44,603 nt of DNA from an uncultured Rhizobiaceae bacterium (GTDB lineage: Bacteria > Pseudomonadota > Alphaproteobacteria > Rhizobiales > Rhizobiaceae), in the NCBI GenBank assembly GCA_958296345.1, contig CATQIJ010000011.1, positions 1-44,603 of the forward strand, in the 5' to 3' direction. Below the pieces are notes generated by a model, which worked only from the letters and a program-made list of their open reading frames with translations, was not told where the DNA came from and searched no databases. Of this stretch, positions 7,034 to 15,535 are shown one piece after another; within the stretch, counting starts at the first letter, position 1, and each line of letters starts with the position of its first letter. The position numbers were made by a program, and so were the translations under genes.

Positions 7034-9060
7034 TTCGTTTTCTCCAATTTAATAAGGGCGTCTACGGCAATGGCATTATTTTCTTGTGCCATTAGTGGGT
7101 TGATATCGAGTTCGATTAGGTTTGGTGTATTCAAGCAATAGTTTTGAACTGCTTCAATAGCATCAAGTAATTTTTCCATGTTGGCAGAGGGCTTTCCTCT
7201 ATATCCATTTAAAAGTTTTGAAAGTTTTAAATTAGATATTATAGCTGAGATTTCTTTTCTAGAAGCTGGAATTATAAGAGAGGCTGTATCTTCTAATAGT
7301 TCGGTCATAACGCCTCCGGACCCTACGGTGAGCATCATTAAACCAGTTGCATCTCCTGTTATGCCGACAAGAACCTCAGCAACTGATTCATGCACCATTT
7401 CTTCAACAAGATAACCTGTATTTCCTGTCATACCCTCAGCTGCAGTTTTAACTTCTTCCGAGTTTTGCAGCTTTAATATAACTGCGCCAGCCTCACTTTT
7501 ATGAGCAATACCCAATCCTTTTAAAACAACGGGGAAGTTTAATTTATCAGAAGCTACGGCAATTTCTGTTGCTGTTTTGGCGCTCTGAGACTGAGGGAAT
7601 CTAAGGCCGAATTTTGCGAGCGCTTTTTTAGATTGGGCTTCATCAAGAATTTCGAATTTCTCAGATGTTGATGATGTAAGCAGTGCTGGTTTTACATTTT
7701 GATTGATAATCTCGCCAGCATGAATGCTTGCATCAATGGCTAAAATCATTTCCTCCATCCCATGTAGTGGAACGATACCTAGTTCCATAAGTTCGTCGCC
7801 TAGGTTTTCTGGTAACGTCACAACCAAAGCAATGTTTGCGCCTGTTCGCAGTTTTGCTTTTTTTAGTGCTATAAAAGCACCATCCCAAGCTGTGGCATCG
7901 CAACGGTCTTCGGGTGGAATATCCATTATGAGGATGTTTAAATCAAATTGATCTGAGAATATTGCCGAATATACAGCAGTCATTTTATCTTCATCTCCCC
8001 AGATGAATGTATGATAATCAAGAGGGTTCGCTACTGTTACGATTGGGCCTAATATATCTTTTAAAATGCTCGTTTGCTGCGGACTTATGTCCCGAAAATT
8101 AATTCTTGAATCTTCTGCCATATCAGAGATCAGGCCAGCTTCTCCACCAGAGCATGACATGGATGAGATTGAATTACCTTTAAGAGGGCCGAAAGTATGA
8201 ACTAATTTTAGCGTTTCTAAAAAGACAGCTAACGAATTAACTTCAATAATCCCCAATCGTTCCATTAAGGCTGAAGACGCAACTGCGCCGCCAGCTAAAG
8301 ATGCTGTATGAGTAAGTGTTGCTTGCTTAGACTTTTCAGATTTTCTAGTTTTGATCGCAACTATTGATTTCCCGAATTTGCGGGCTTTCTCAGCCATAGT
8401 TTCGAGTTTTCGAATGTCTCCAAAACCTTCAATATAAAGCCCAATTGCTGTTACGCGTTCATCGTCCAATAAATACGAAGCGATATCGCTGAGTTGAGTT
8501 TGTGCCTGATTACCTGCAGCTACAGTATAAGCAATTGGAAGCGAACGCTTTTGCATGGTCATATTAATCAAAACATTTGAAGATTGCCCGATTATAGCAA
8601 CGCCTTTTTCACAAGGCCTACCGCCATGTTGATCTGGCCAAAGCGTAACGTTGTCGAGATAGTTTAAAAGCCCGTAGCAATTGGGGCCAAGAATTGGCAT
8701 GTCTCCTGCTGCTTTTATGAGCTGTGCCTGTAAATCTCCGCCCCCTGTTCCCTCAGACTCGCTTTCTAAAAATCCTGATGCAAAACACGTTGCACCGCCT
8801 GCGCCCATTTTTGATAGTGTTTTAATAACTTCGATGGTCAGCTCACGATTTACACCAACAAAACTTGCGTCAGGTGCTGAAGGAAGTTGGTTTATATCTG
8901 ACAAACATGGAATACCGCAAATCTCTTTACGCTTTGGATGTACTGGCAAGATATCACCTGAGTAGCCAGATTTTTGAAGTTGTACGATAACATTCTCAGC
9001 CCAAGCGTCGCCAAATATAGCAATAGATTTTGGATTCATGAGGCGAGAGAGGTCAGTCAT
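7030..9060 (-). CDS. ADP-forming acyl-CoA synthetase (acetate-CoA ligase family)
   Basis: The 676-residue protein has the single-chain order of NDP-forming acyl-CoA synthetases: CoA-binding Rossmann domain (about 5-125, with PKSIAIFGDAW), two succinyl-CoA-ligase-like domains (about 145-450) and a C-terminal ATP-grasp domain (about 465-676, with VVLKGLGIAHKSEAGAV and ELDINPLMA). The segment LTHTASLAGG near residue 255 matches the conserved SHTGALAG-type motif. It would activate a carboxylate to its CoA thioester using ATP. Its place between carnitine genes, overlapping caiD by ATGA, makes gamma-butyrobetaine, crotonobetaine or carnitine the likely substrate; that is inference. Intact frame. 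Confidence 0.85.
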   Translation of the reverse strand: MTDLSRLMNPKSIAIFGDAWAENVIVQLQKSGYSGDILPVHPKRKEICGIPCLSDINQLPSAPDASFVGVNRELTIEVIKTLSKMGAGGATCFASGFLESESEGTGGGDLQAQLIKAAGDMPILGPNCYGLLNYLDNVTLWPDQHGGRPCEKGVAIIGQSSNVLINMTMQKRSLPIAYTVAAGNQAQTQLSDIASYLLDDERVTAIGLYIEGFGDIRKLETMAEKARKFGKSIVAIKTRKSEKSKQATLTHTASLAGGAVASSALMERLGIIEVNSLAVFLETLKLVHTFGPLKGNSISSMSCSGGEAGLISDMAEDSRINFRDISPQQTSILKDILGPIVTVANPLDYHTFIWGDEDKMTAVYSAIFSDQFDLNILIMDIPPEDRCDATAWDGAFIALKKAKLRTGANIALVVTLPENLGDELMELGIVPLHGMEEMILAIDASIHAGEIINQNVKPALLTSSTSEKFEILDEAQSKKALAKFGLRFPQSQSAKTATEIAVASDKLNFPVVLKGLGIAHKSEAGAVILKLQNSEEVKTAAEGMTGNTGYLVEEMVHESVAEVLVGITGDATGLMMLTVGSGGVMTELLEDTASLIIPASRKEISAIISNLKLSKLLNGYRGKPSANMEKLLDAIEAVQNYCLNTPNLIELDINPLMAQENNAIAVDALIKLEKTK

Positions 9061-9772
9061 TTTTAGCGTCCACAGCAGGTATGGTTTTTTTCAGGACTTT
9101 GATTTCTTTAGCGTAGTCTTTCATGGCAGCTTTGCCCTTGGGCGTTATGTCATAGATGCCTTTGCCAACGCGCTCGAACCAGCCATAATGATCATGCGCC
9201 ATTATGTTTCTAGCACGATCAACATCAATAGTTTTGGCTACAATGGAAGCTTTGGTCGCGCCATTAGCTGAAAGATGAAGAAGACATTTTAATGCGTCTT
9301 GGCGGTACGCTGTCATCAAAGTCGTTTTGGTCGATCCGCCTTTGTTCGGGTCGCCAACGCGCTTGGTAAATTCGCGTAACATGCGTTGCTGCTTTACTTT
9401 GGACTGGCGGGGTTTGTAGGGTGCTGGATCTAAATGAATTTCGGTGAAAGCATCTTTCATTCGCACTGTAATCAAACCAAGTCCTAATCGCCTACAAAGT
9501 GATTTGTTATTTTTGAGAGACTTAAGGAAGGGTTTCCCGCTTCCACGAGGAACAGCCACATACACAAAATCAGTAATGGCTTGTCGTTCAATGCCTTGAT
9601 GAAAAAGAGCTAGTGAGAATGCAGTTTTAAGTTCAACGACCACAGGTGCTTCGGCGCCCCGAACCGCCATAACATCTGCCGCACCAATTTCAGACTTTAC
9701 TTCATAGTCCTGGGCTTCGAGTAATGTCTTAATAGGTTCGTAAAGGTCGGTTTCTTTTGGCTTGCCTGTCAT
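9053..9772 (-). CDS. DUF2161 protein with PD-(D/E)XK nuclease-like core
   Basis: The 239-residue protein belongs to the DUF2161 family, annotated in databases as a putative phosphodiesterase. Its N-terminal domain shows a PD-(D/E)XK-like pattern: a helix with Glu12, then Asp33 in GAADVMAV, then Glu47 and Lys49 in VVVELKTAF. The C-terminal part (about 155-215) looks like a winged helix (ALKCLLHLSANGATKASIVAKTI ... GWFERVGKGIYDITPKG). It overlaps the synthetase gene by 8 bases and is overlapped by the upstream membrane-protein gene (ATGA), so it is translationally embedded in the carnitine operon. No role in carnitine metabolism is known to me. Confidence 0.75.
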   Translation of the reverse strand: MTGKPKETDLYEPIKTLLEAQDYEVKSEIGAADVMAVRGAEAPVVVELKTAFSLALFHQGIERQAITDFVYVAVPRGSGKPFLKSLKNNKSLCRRLGLGLITVRMKDAFTEIHLDPAPYKPRQSKVKQQRMLREFTKRVGDPNKGGSTKTTLMTAYRQDALKCLLHLSANGATKASIVAKTIDVDRARNIMAHDHYGWFERVGKGIYDITPKGKAAMKDYAKEIKVLKKTIPAVDAKND

Positions 9773-10200
9773 GATTTATCTATTTTGTGACCATTATTTT
9801 CAAGCCAATATCTTATGACTTTTAGCCTTCGATAAATTACTGCGGCTAAAATTACATAAAGGAAAAACTCAAGAAGTGGAGACGACAATCTAATCCAACC
9901 TATTAAATCTGGCTGCAGATTAGTAGCTGTAGTTTGATAAATGCCAATGGAGCGTAATAGATCTATGATCATATAAATTGTTGTTATTAAGAAAGTATCT
10001 CTTAGTGTTGCTACAATAATAAGCCAGATATTGCTTGAAGTGCCTTCGTTAAATTTCCATACGCCTTTTATAAGTTCATATGCAACAAAGATAAATAAAC
10101 CAACGCATAGGATTATGGATAGTATCGTGATGGCAGAGAGTAGACTGGTGTAAAATGGTGATTGCATCATGGCGAAGAAATCATTGCTATAGTTATTCAT
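9769..10200 (-). CDS. Small membrane protein, three to four helices
   Basis: A 143-residue protein of unrecognised family. Hydrophobic segments lie at about residues 17-45 (LLSAITILSIILCVGLFIFVA), 58-84 (IWLIIVATLRDTFLITTIYMII) and 105-125 (PLLEFFLYVILAAVIYRRL). The C-terminus is basic and presumably cytoplasmic. It has no signal peptide or catalytic motif. It begins three bases after the acyl-CoA dehydrogenase stop and overlaps the DUF2161 start by ATGA, so it is an operon member. A role in transport or in anchoring the nuclease-like partner would be speculation. Confidence 0.7.
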   Translation of the reverse strand: MNNYSNDFFAMMQSPFYTSLLSAITILSIILCVGLFIFVAYELIKGVWKFNEGTSSNIWLIIVATLRDTFLITTIYMIIDLLRSIGIYQTTATNLQPDLIGWIRLSSPLLEFFLYVILAAVIYRRLKVIRYWLENNGHKIDKS

Positions 10201-10203
10201 CCT

Positions 10204-11367
10204 TTAAGCTCCCAAAGGTCTCAACAATGCACGACTGATAATGTGGCGCTGGATTTCCGAAGTCCCCTCCCAGATGCGCTCAATACGAGCATCACGCCAG
10301 ATGCGTTCCAGTGGTAATTCATCCATCACACCCATGCCGCCGTGAATTTGAATAGCTTCATCCGCCACAAAAGCCAGCATTTCGGTTGCCTTGAGTTTTA
10401 CCATTGCCATGTCTGTATCTGTGCAGGTTTCTGCCTCGTACTTCCAACCTGCTTCCCACGTTAGAAGTTCGGCTGCTTTCATTTCCATTGCCATGTCTGC
10501 AAGCTTGAAAGAGATGCCCTGAAACTTGCCGATTTTTTGACCGAATTGCTCGCGCTCTGCGGAGAACTCAACTGCGTGTTTGAAGGCACGTTCTGCGCGC
10601 CCCAAACACGTTGAAGCAACTTGAAGACGTGTCGCGCCTAACCAATCGTTTGCAACTTCAAAACCTTTGTGTAACTCGCCCAGCATATTGCGGGCAGGGA
10701 TGCGGCAATCGTCAAACTCTAAAATTGAGTTTGTATAGCCACGGTGTGAGACGCTATTATAGCCATCGCGAACTGTATAGCCGGGCGTGCCTTTGTCGAC
10801 GAAGAAAGAAGTAATCAGTTTTTTCTTACCGCGCGGTGTGTCTTCCTCGCCCGTTGCTACATAGACAATGGTGAAGTCTGCAATGTCAGCGTGAGAAATG
10901 AAGTGCTTGGTGCCGTTTAATATCCAGTCATCGCCCTCTTGTTTTGCGGTCGCCTTCATGCCGCGAAGGTCTGAACCCGCTCCTGGCTCCGTCATCGCCA
11001 TGCAGTCCCATTTCTCTCCGCGAACGCACGGTTCAAGGTGTTTTTCGCGTTGCTCGGGTGTGCCAGCGCATAAAATATTAGAAGGACGCGCAACACCTGT
11101 CCAATGCAATGCGTAATTGGCTTTGCCGAGTTCTTTTTCATAAAGCAACCAAGTCAGCGTATCGAGGCCAGTTCCACCAAATTCTTCAGGAATGTTTGCC
11201 GCATAAAGCCCCGCTTCAATCGCCTTTTTCTGAATGTCTTTGATAACATCCATATCCAGATGACCGGTGCGCTCTACTTCCGTTTCGTGAGGGTAGAGTT
11301 CTTTTTCCACGAAGGCCTTCGTGGTGTCGATGATCATTTGTTGCTCTTCTGTTAATGCGAAGTTCAT
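10204..11367 (-). CDS. Acyl-CoA dehydrogenase, probably gamma-butyrobetainyl/crotonobetainyl-CoA type
   Basis: A 387-residue FAD-dependent acyl-CoA dehydrogenase with normal family length. Visible motifs: the first signature MTEPGAGSDLRGM, the FAD/substrate region GTKHFISHADIADF, and the C-terminal IQIHGGMGVMDELPLERIWRDARIERIWEGTSEIQRHIISRAL, whose EGTSEIQ contains the usual catalytic base Glu position. The family oxidises an acyl-CoA at C2-C3 and passes electrons to ETF. In this operon, with a carnitinyl-CoA dehydratase and a CoA synthetase, the likely reaction is gamma-butyrobetainyl-CoA to crotonobetainyl-CoA. That assignment is by context; the sequence alone only shows the family. Confidence 0.88.
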   Translation of the reverse strand: MNFALTEEQQMIIDTTKAFVEKELYPHETEVERTGHLDMDVIKDIQKKAIEAGLYAANIPEEFGGTGLDTLTWLLYEKELGKANYALHWTGVARPSNILCAGTPEQREKHLEPCVRGEKWDCMAMTEPGAGSDLRGMKATAKQEGDDWILNGTKHFISHADIADFTIVYVATGEEDTPRGKKKLITSFFVDKGTPGYTVRDGYNSVSHRGYTNSILEFDDCRIPARNMLGELHKGFEVANDWLGATRLQVASTCLGRAERAFKHAVEFSAEREQFGQKIGKFQGISFKLADMAMEMKAAELLTWEAGWKYEAETCTDTDMAMVKLKATEMLAFVADEAIQIHGGMGVMDELPLERIWRDARIERIWEGTSEIQRHIISRALLRPLGA

Positions 11368-11379
11368 GTGTATAATTCC

Positions 11380-12141
11380 TTAAACCTTCGGGTCTGGGTT
11401 TTCGATATGGCCGTCACCGGAGATTACTTGGCCGGAAACCAGCTTTGCACCTTCGGAAGCTAGGAACACGGCCATGTTGGCGATGTCTGCATTTGTTACG
11501 AAGGAACGCATAGAGGTGCCTGCTTCATAGCCTGAGCGGATTTTTTCTGGCGTTGATCCCTTGGCGATTGCTTCGCGTTCAATCACGCCATCTATGCGTG
11601 GGCCTTCAACGGAACCTGGGCAGATAACATTTGCTCTTATGCCAAAAGGGCCTAGTTCCATGGCGACAGTTTTCATCAACCCATGGGTTGCCCATTTGGA
11701 GGCGCAATAGGGTGCGCGGTTTGGAAAGCCATGAATGCCTGCGGTGGAAGATGTAAACATCATCGCGCCATTGCTCTGCCGCTTCATAATGGGAGCAGCA
11801 TGTTTTGCTGCCAGAAATGCTGCGTTGAGATTAACCTCAACGCATTTGGAAAAATCGTTTGGATCAATATCTTCAAGCTTAGCTGTTGGCCCAGCTATCC
11901 CTGTATTGGCGCAAAGTGCGTCCAGTCCGCCCCATTGTTTTTCAAGGTCAGTAAATAGTGAAGCCATGGCTTCAGCATTGGCACTGTCCACGCAGCTTTT
12001 GCTCCAACTATCAGGGCAGGTATCAAGTGTTGTTTGGTCAATATCAGTAATCCAGACATCGTATCCAGCTATATCAAAAGCCTCAGCCATTGCCTTGCCT
12101 ACACCAGACCCGCCTGAAGTGATGAGAACCCGCATTCCCAT
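11380..12141 (-). CDS. Short-chain dehydrogenase/reductase
   Basis: A classical SDR of 253 residues. It has the NAD(P) loop TSGGSGVGKAMAEAF near the N-terminus, CANTGIAGP, catalytic Ser in MMFTSSTAGIHGF and the YCASKWA Tyr-Lys pair, followed by RANVICPGSVEGPRI. I choose ATG 12141, which shares one base with the upstream stop (TGATG); a GTG at 12144 or ATG at 12135 are alternatives. It is coupled between the carnitine dehydrogenase fusion and the acyl-CoA dehydrogenase. The substrate is not evident; a hydroxy-acid or hydroxyacyl-CoA of the pathway is possible. Confidence 0.88.
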   Translation of the reverse strand: MGMRVLITSGGSGVGKAMAEAFDIAGYDVWITDIDQTTLDTCPDSWSKSCVDSANAEAMASLFTDLEKQWGGLDALCANTGIAGPTAKLEDIDPNDFSKCVEVNLNAAFLAAKHAAPIMKRQSNGAMMFTSSTAGIHGFPNRAPYCASKWATHGLMKTVAMELGPFGIRANVICPGSVEGPRIDGVIEREAIAKGSTPEKIRSGYEAGTSMRSFVTNADIANMAVFLASEGAKLVSGQVISGDGHIENPDPKV

Positions 12142-13562
12142 CACCCCATGCTTTCCGGTTTTGGTAATTTGGTTTGTGCTTCGTGCAGTGCTTTCATCTT
12201 CGCAGCCATCTCGCCACCTGGTTCACAAGAGCGGCGAGTTTCTAAACTGACGTGAATAAGTAGCTGATTGCAGGTGCAAAGTAGTTCGCCGTTGGCGCGG
12301 TTCATCTCATGATAAAGGCGCAGCTTCTTGCCTTCGGCCTGTAGCACTTGTGTTTGAACGTGAATTTCTTCACCCGGATGCGTTTCATTGCGGAATTGGA
12401 TTAGGTTTTCAACCGTGAAGTATGAAAGACCTGAATCAATGTAAGCCTGATCTGCGCCAATCATGTTCATGACCACATCGCCTGCATCGGAGAAGACTTG
12501 CCCGTAACGACTTTCATTCATGTGGCCGTTATAGTCTGTCCAGTCGATTGGGATGACGCGCTCTAATGTGCGAAGTGGCTTGTCGATTTGCGTTGGAAGC
12601 GCAGGTGCATTTGCATCATCTTGTTGTTTGATGAGTGCGCCTGCGCCCCAATTGCGCGCCTTTAGGGCGCGCATCATGGCTACCAGATTATCGTCACGGA
12701 TGCGTTCTAATTCTCGGATTGTATGCATTCCTGACTGGGCATCAGATTGATCAGCAATCATATCGACCAATTCATCAGTAAGCTCAGGCACGTCCATTAG
12801 TTTTGTCCATGGCCAAGAAAGGCATGGGCCAAATTGTGCGATGAAATGTTTCATGCCCGCTTCGCCGCCCGCAACGCGGTAAGTTTCAAACAGACCCATT
12901 TGCGCCCAACGGATGCCGAAGCCGTAGCGGATGGCATCGTCAATTTCCTGGGTCGTCGCGATACCATCTTTAATCAGCCAAAGCGCCTCGCGCCAAACTG
13001 CTTCCAAAAAACGGTCGCCGATGTGTGCATCAATTTCCTTTTTAACAATCAGTCCGTGCATGCCGATGGTTTCAAGAGTGGATTTTGCTCTCGCACAAGA
13101 TTGCGGTGCGCCAACCAACTCAATTAGTGGCAGTAAGTATACTGGGTTAAATGGATGCGCCACAAAAATTTGAGCAGGATTGCTTGCACCTTCTTGGAGT
13201 TCAGAAGGTTTAAAGCCTGAAGTTGAAGAACCAATCAGGGCATCCTTGCGGCAATGCGCTTGAATTTCAGCAAAGACTTTATGCTTCATCTCAAGACGTT
13301 CTGGCACACTTTCTTGAATCCAGTCTGAGTCCTTTACGGTTTCTGCAATGGTCTCAACAAGTGTGAGCGACCCTTCTTGCATGATACGGTTATCAGAAAG
13401 AGCAGGAAGTGAACGACGTGCATTATCAAGCACCTCACCAATCTTGCGCTCGGCCTCTGGGTCAGGGTCAAAGACATTGACGTTCCATCCGTTAAGCAAG
13501 AAACGCGCAGCCCATCCGCCGCCAATTACACCCCCACCAATGATTGCTGCTGTTTTAGTCAT
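12141..13562 (-). CDS. L-carnitine dehydrogenase fused to betainyl-CoA thioesterase
   Basis: A 473-residue two-domain protein. Residues 1 to about 315 form a 3-hydroxyacyl-CoA-dehydrogenase-like NAD enzyme: Rossmann loop IIGGGVIGGGWAARF, GSSTSGFKPSEL, and AHPFNPVYLLPLIELVG. Residues about 330-470 form a hotdog-fold thioesterase with PIDWTDYNGHMNESRYGQVF. This fusion is known from Rhizobiales, where the dehydrogenase oxidises L-carnitine to 3-dehydrocarnitine and the thioesterase hydrolyses betainyl-CoA to glycine betaine; the Pseudomonas counterparts are the separate CdhA and CdhB. Its start overlaps the stop of the cleavage-enzyme gene (ATGA). Frame intact and length typical of the fusion. 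Confidence 0.93.
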   Translation of the reverse strand: MTKTAAIIGGGVIGGGWAARFLLNGWNVNVFDPDPEAERKIGEVLDNARRSLPALSDNRIMQEGSLTLVETIAETVKDSDWIQESVPERLEMKHKVFAEIQAHCRKDALIGSSTSGFKPSELQEGASNPAQIFVAHPFNPVYLLPLIELVGAPQSCARAKSTLETIGMHGLIVKKEIDAHIGDRFLEAVWREALWLIKDGIATTQEIDDAIRYGFGIRWAQMGLFETYRVAGGEAGMKHFIAQFGPCLSWPWTKLMDVPELTDELVDMIADQSDAQSGMHTIRELERIRDDNLVAMMRALKARNWGAGALIKQQDDANAPALPTQIDKPLRTLERVIPIDWTDYNGHMNESRYGQVFSDAGDVVMNMIGADQAYIDSGLSYFTVENLIQFRNETHPGEEIHVQTQVLQAEGKKLRLYHEMNRANGELLCTCNQLLIHVSLETRRSCEPGGEMAAKMKALHEAQTKLPKPESMG

Positions 13563-14473
13563 TGCTTTGGTGCTCTCTTTGTAAGTCCCAATCTTTCGCG
13601 TACTGCATCTGGGCCGATCACATTCGAACCCAAATTCTCGATAATAGTCACTGCGCGCTCTACCAATTGAGCATTGGTTGCGAGTTCACCCTTACCTAGC
13701 CATAGATTGTCTTCTAGGCCGACGCGTACGTTTCCACCTGCGATGACGGCTGCAGCGACCATTGGCATTTGGTTGCGGCCTAGAGAGAAGGCTGACCAGT
13801 TCCAGTCAGACGGTACATTGTTGACCATTGCCATAAAGGTATTGAGGTCATCGGGTGCGCCCCATGGTACGCCCATGCAAAGCTGAACGAGTGCTGGTGA
13901 TTTTAAAATGCCTTCATCGACCAATGTTTTTGCCAGCCAAAGATGGCCTGTATCAAAGACTTCGATTTCTGGGCAGACGCCCATGTCTGTCATCATCTTG
14001 CCCATGGCGCGCAACATGCCTGGTGTGTTGGTCATGACATAATCTGCTTCGGCAAAGTTCATGGTGCCACAATCAAGGGTGCAAATTTCCGGGCGACATT
14101 CCGCAACATGGGATACGCGCTGCGTTGCGCCTATCATGTCTGTTCCTGCCGCATTGACGGGTAGAGGATTTTCTACATCACCAAATACCATGTCGCCGCC
14201 CATGCCAGCGGTTAGGTTTAGGACAACATCAACTTCTGAATCTCTGATGCGTTCTGTGACTTCGCGGAACATTTTTGGGTCACGTGATGGTGCGCCAGTT
14301 TCTGGATCGCGAACATGGCAGTGAACAATCGCTGCGCCTGCTTTTGCTGCATCAATGGCCGAATTTGCGATTTGCTCTGGTGAGCGTGGTACGTGGTGAC
14401 TGCGGTCTTGTGTGGCGCCAGAGCCTGTGACAGCGCAGGTGATGAAAACATCCTTGTTGGGTGTAAGTGGCAT
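13559..14473 (-). CDS. 3-keto-5-aminohexanoate/beta-keto acid cleavage enzyme (BKACE), dehydrocarnitine type
   Basis: A 304-residue (beta/alpha)8 enzyme of the BKACE (former DUF849) family. It shows the metal-binding pair in IVHCHVRDPETGAPSRD, the LNLTAGMGG strand, and the C-terminal VRVGLEDNLWLGKGELATNAQLVERA characteristic of the family. Members condense a beta-keto acid with acetyl-CoA to give acetoacetate and a new CoA ester. Beside carnitine dehydrogenase the substrate should be 3-dehydrocarnitine, giving betainyl-CoA, as for Pseudomonas CdhC. I place the start at ATG 14473 because GGAGG (14479-14483 on the minus strand) lies 5 bases upstream. First gene of the operon; divergent from the regulator. 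Confidence 0.93.
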   Translation of the reverse strand: MPLTPNKDVFITCAVTGSGATQDRSHHVPRSPEQIANSAIDAAKAGAAIVHCHVRDPETGAPSRDPKMFREVTERIRDSEVDVVLNLTAGMGGDMVFGDVENPLPVNAAGTDMIGATQRVSHVAECRPEICTLDCGTMNFAEADYVMTNTPGMLRAMGKMMTDMGVCPEIEVFDTGHLWLAKTLVDEGILKSPALVQLCMGVPWGAPDDLNTFMAMVNNVPSDWNWSAFSLGRNQMPMVAAAVIAGGNVRVGLEDNLWLGKGELATNAQLVERAVTIIENLGSNVIGPDAVRERLGLTKRAPKQ

Positions 14474-14511
14474 GATATCCTCCAAAATCAATTTTGGATA
14501 GTGTTACTCAG

Positions 14512-14562
14512 ATTTCGAAATTGATTTGACAAAATTCGAAAACAATTCAACATATTTCGTAT
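14512..14562. promoter_or_regulatory. Divergent promoter region with three TTCGNA boxes at 21-bp spacing
   Basis: The gap between the operon start (14473) and the regulator start (14561) contains TTCGAA centred at 14516.5, TTCGAA at 14537.5 and TTCGTA at 14558.5. The centre-to-centre spacing is exactly 21 bp, two helical turns, so all three face the same side. The third box overlaps the regulator's start codon. TTGACA at 14526-14531 is a possible -35 towards the regulator, and TTGTCA on the opposite strand may serve the operon. I infer these to be operator sites for the adjacent AraC-family protein. Confidence 0.5.
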
Positions 14563-15535
14563 GTCGATTTTTAACCCTACCAATGATGTTTGCAAGGTTC
14601 GTATTTTGGTTTTGCCAGAAAGTTCCATGATGTGCGTTGCTTCTGTTTTAGAGCCGTTACGTGCTGCTAACCGCGTATCAGGTAAAACGCTTTATGCGTG
14701 GCAATTAGTTAGTCTTACTGGTGAGCCTGTCTCGATGACTTGCGATGTGCCTTTGGCAATTGATGCGCAGTTTAATGAACATCTTCGTGGAGACTTACTT
14801 ATTGTCATTGGTGGGTTTAATCAGCTTAAACATGTGTCGATATCCTCACTCTCAATAATACGAAAAGCGACAAGTGGGTTTTCTGTTATTGCTGGTGTTG
14901 AAGCGGGCAGTTGGGTTGTTGCTCGTACAGGGCTGTTGAACGGATTACAGGCCACGACACATTGGGAAGATTTCGAAACTTTTGCCGATCAGTTTCCTGA
15001 AGTTGATGTAAAATTCGACCGGTTTGTGGTGGACGACAAATGCATGACATGTGGTGGTGCCTCCCCTGCTTTTGATATGTTTTTAGATTTGATCCGTAAG
15101 CGTAATGGCCAAGCAGTCGCGATGGAAGTTGCAAGCGTATTTGTTTGTGATGAAGCGCATTCGCAATTTGATGCTCAGCCGCTTGTATCGCTCGGGCGAT
15201 TAGCAAAGCAGGATGCACGGTTGGAACAAGCGGTACGTTTGATGGAGAAGTGGATAGAGCAGCCGCTGCCTGTTGCTGGTATTGCTAAGAGAGTTGGTGT
15301 TTCGTCCAAGACACTTGAAGCGGTATTCAAGAAACATGTTGGTATGACACCGGGGCGGTTTTATTTAAACCTGCGTTTAAAATCAGCCAATCGGATGGTG
15401 AATGATAGCAATCTTTCGCTACGTGAAATTGCCGTGCGATCAGGCTTTAATTCGTTGTCAGCTTTTTCGCGGGCTTATGGGCAGGCGTTTGGGAAGTCGG
15501 CGCGGGAGGTTAGGTTGAGCGGTGGCGATTCTTGA
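14561..15535 (+). CDS. GlxA/CdhR-type transcriptional regulator (DJ-1/PfpI + AraC HTH)
   Basis: A 324-residue regulator. Residues about 10-175 form a DJ-1/PfpI-like ligand domain (VRILVLPESSMMCVASVLEPLRAAN, GVEAGSWVVARTGLL, CMTCGGASPAFDM). The C-terminal ~100 residues carry two AraC helix-turn-helix motifs: VAGIAKRVGVSSKTLEAVFKKHVGMTPGRFY and LSLREIAVRSGFNSLSAFSRAYGQAFG. This is the architecture of Pseudomonas CdhR, which activates carnitine genes. It is divergent to the carnitine operon, so I infer that role. ATG 14561 has no Shine-Dalgarno and overlaps an operator-like box, suggesting leaderless or weak autoregulated expression. The 3' end overlaps the convergent DUF1772 gene by 26 bases. 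Confidence 0.88.
   Translation: MSIFNPTNDVCKVRILVLPESSMMCVASVLEPLRAANRVSGKTLYAWQLVSLTGEPVSMTCDVPLAIDAQFNEHLRGDLLIVIGGFNQLKHVSISSLSIIRKATSGFSVIAGVEAGSWVVARTGLLNGLQATTHWEDFETFADQFPEVDVKFDRFVVDDKCMTCGGASPAFDMFLDLIRKRNGQAVAMEVASVFVCDEAHSQFDAQPLVSLGRLAKQDARLEQAVRLMEKWIEQPLPVAGIAKRVGVSSKTLEAVFKKHVGMTPGRFYLNLRLKSANRMVNDSNLSLREIAVRSGFNSLSAFSRAYGQAFGKSAREVRLSGGDS

Noticed and set aside
9038..14324. Many open frames on the plus strand opposite the carnitine operon
   Set aside because: They are short, lack ribosome-binding sites and family motifs, and mirror codon structure of the intact minus-strand genes.
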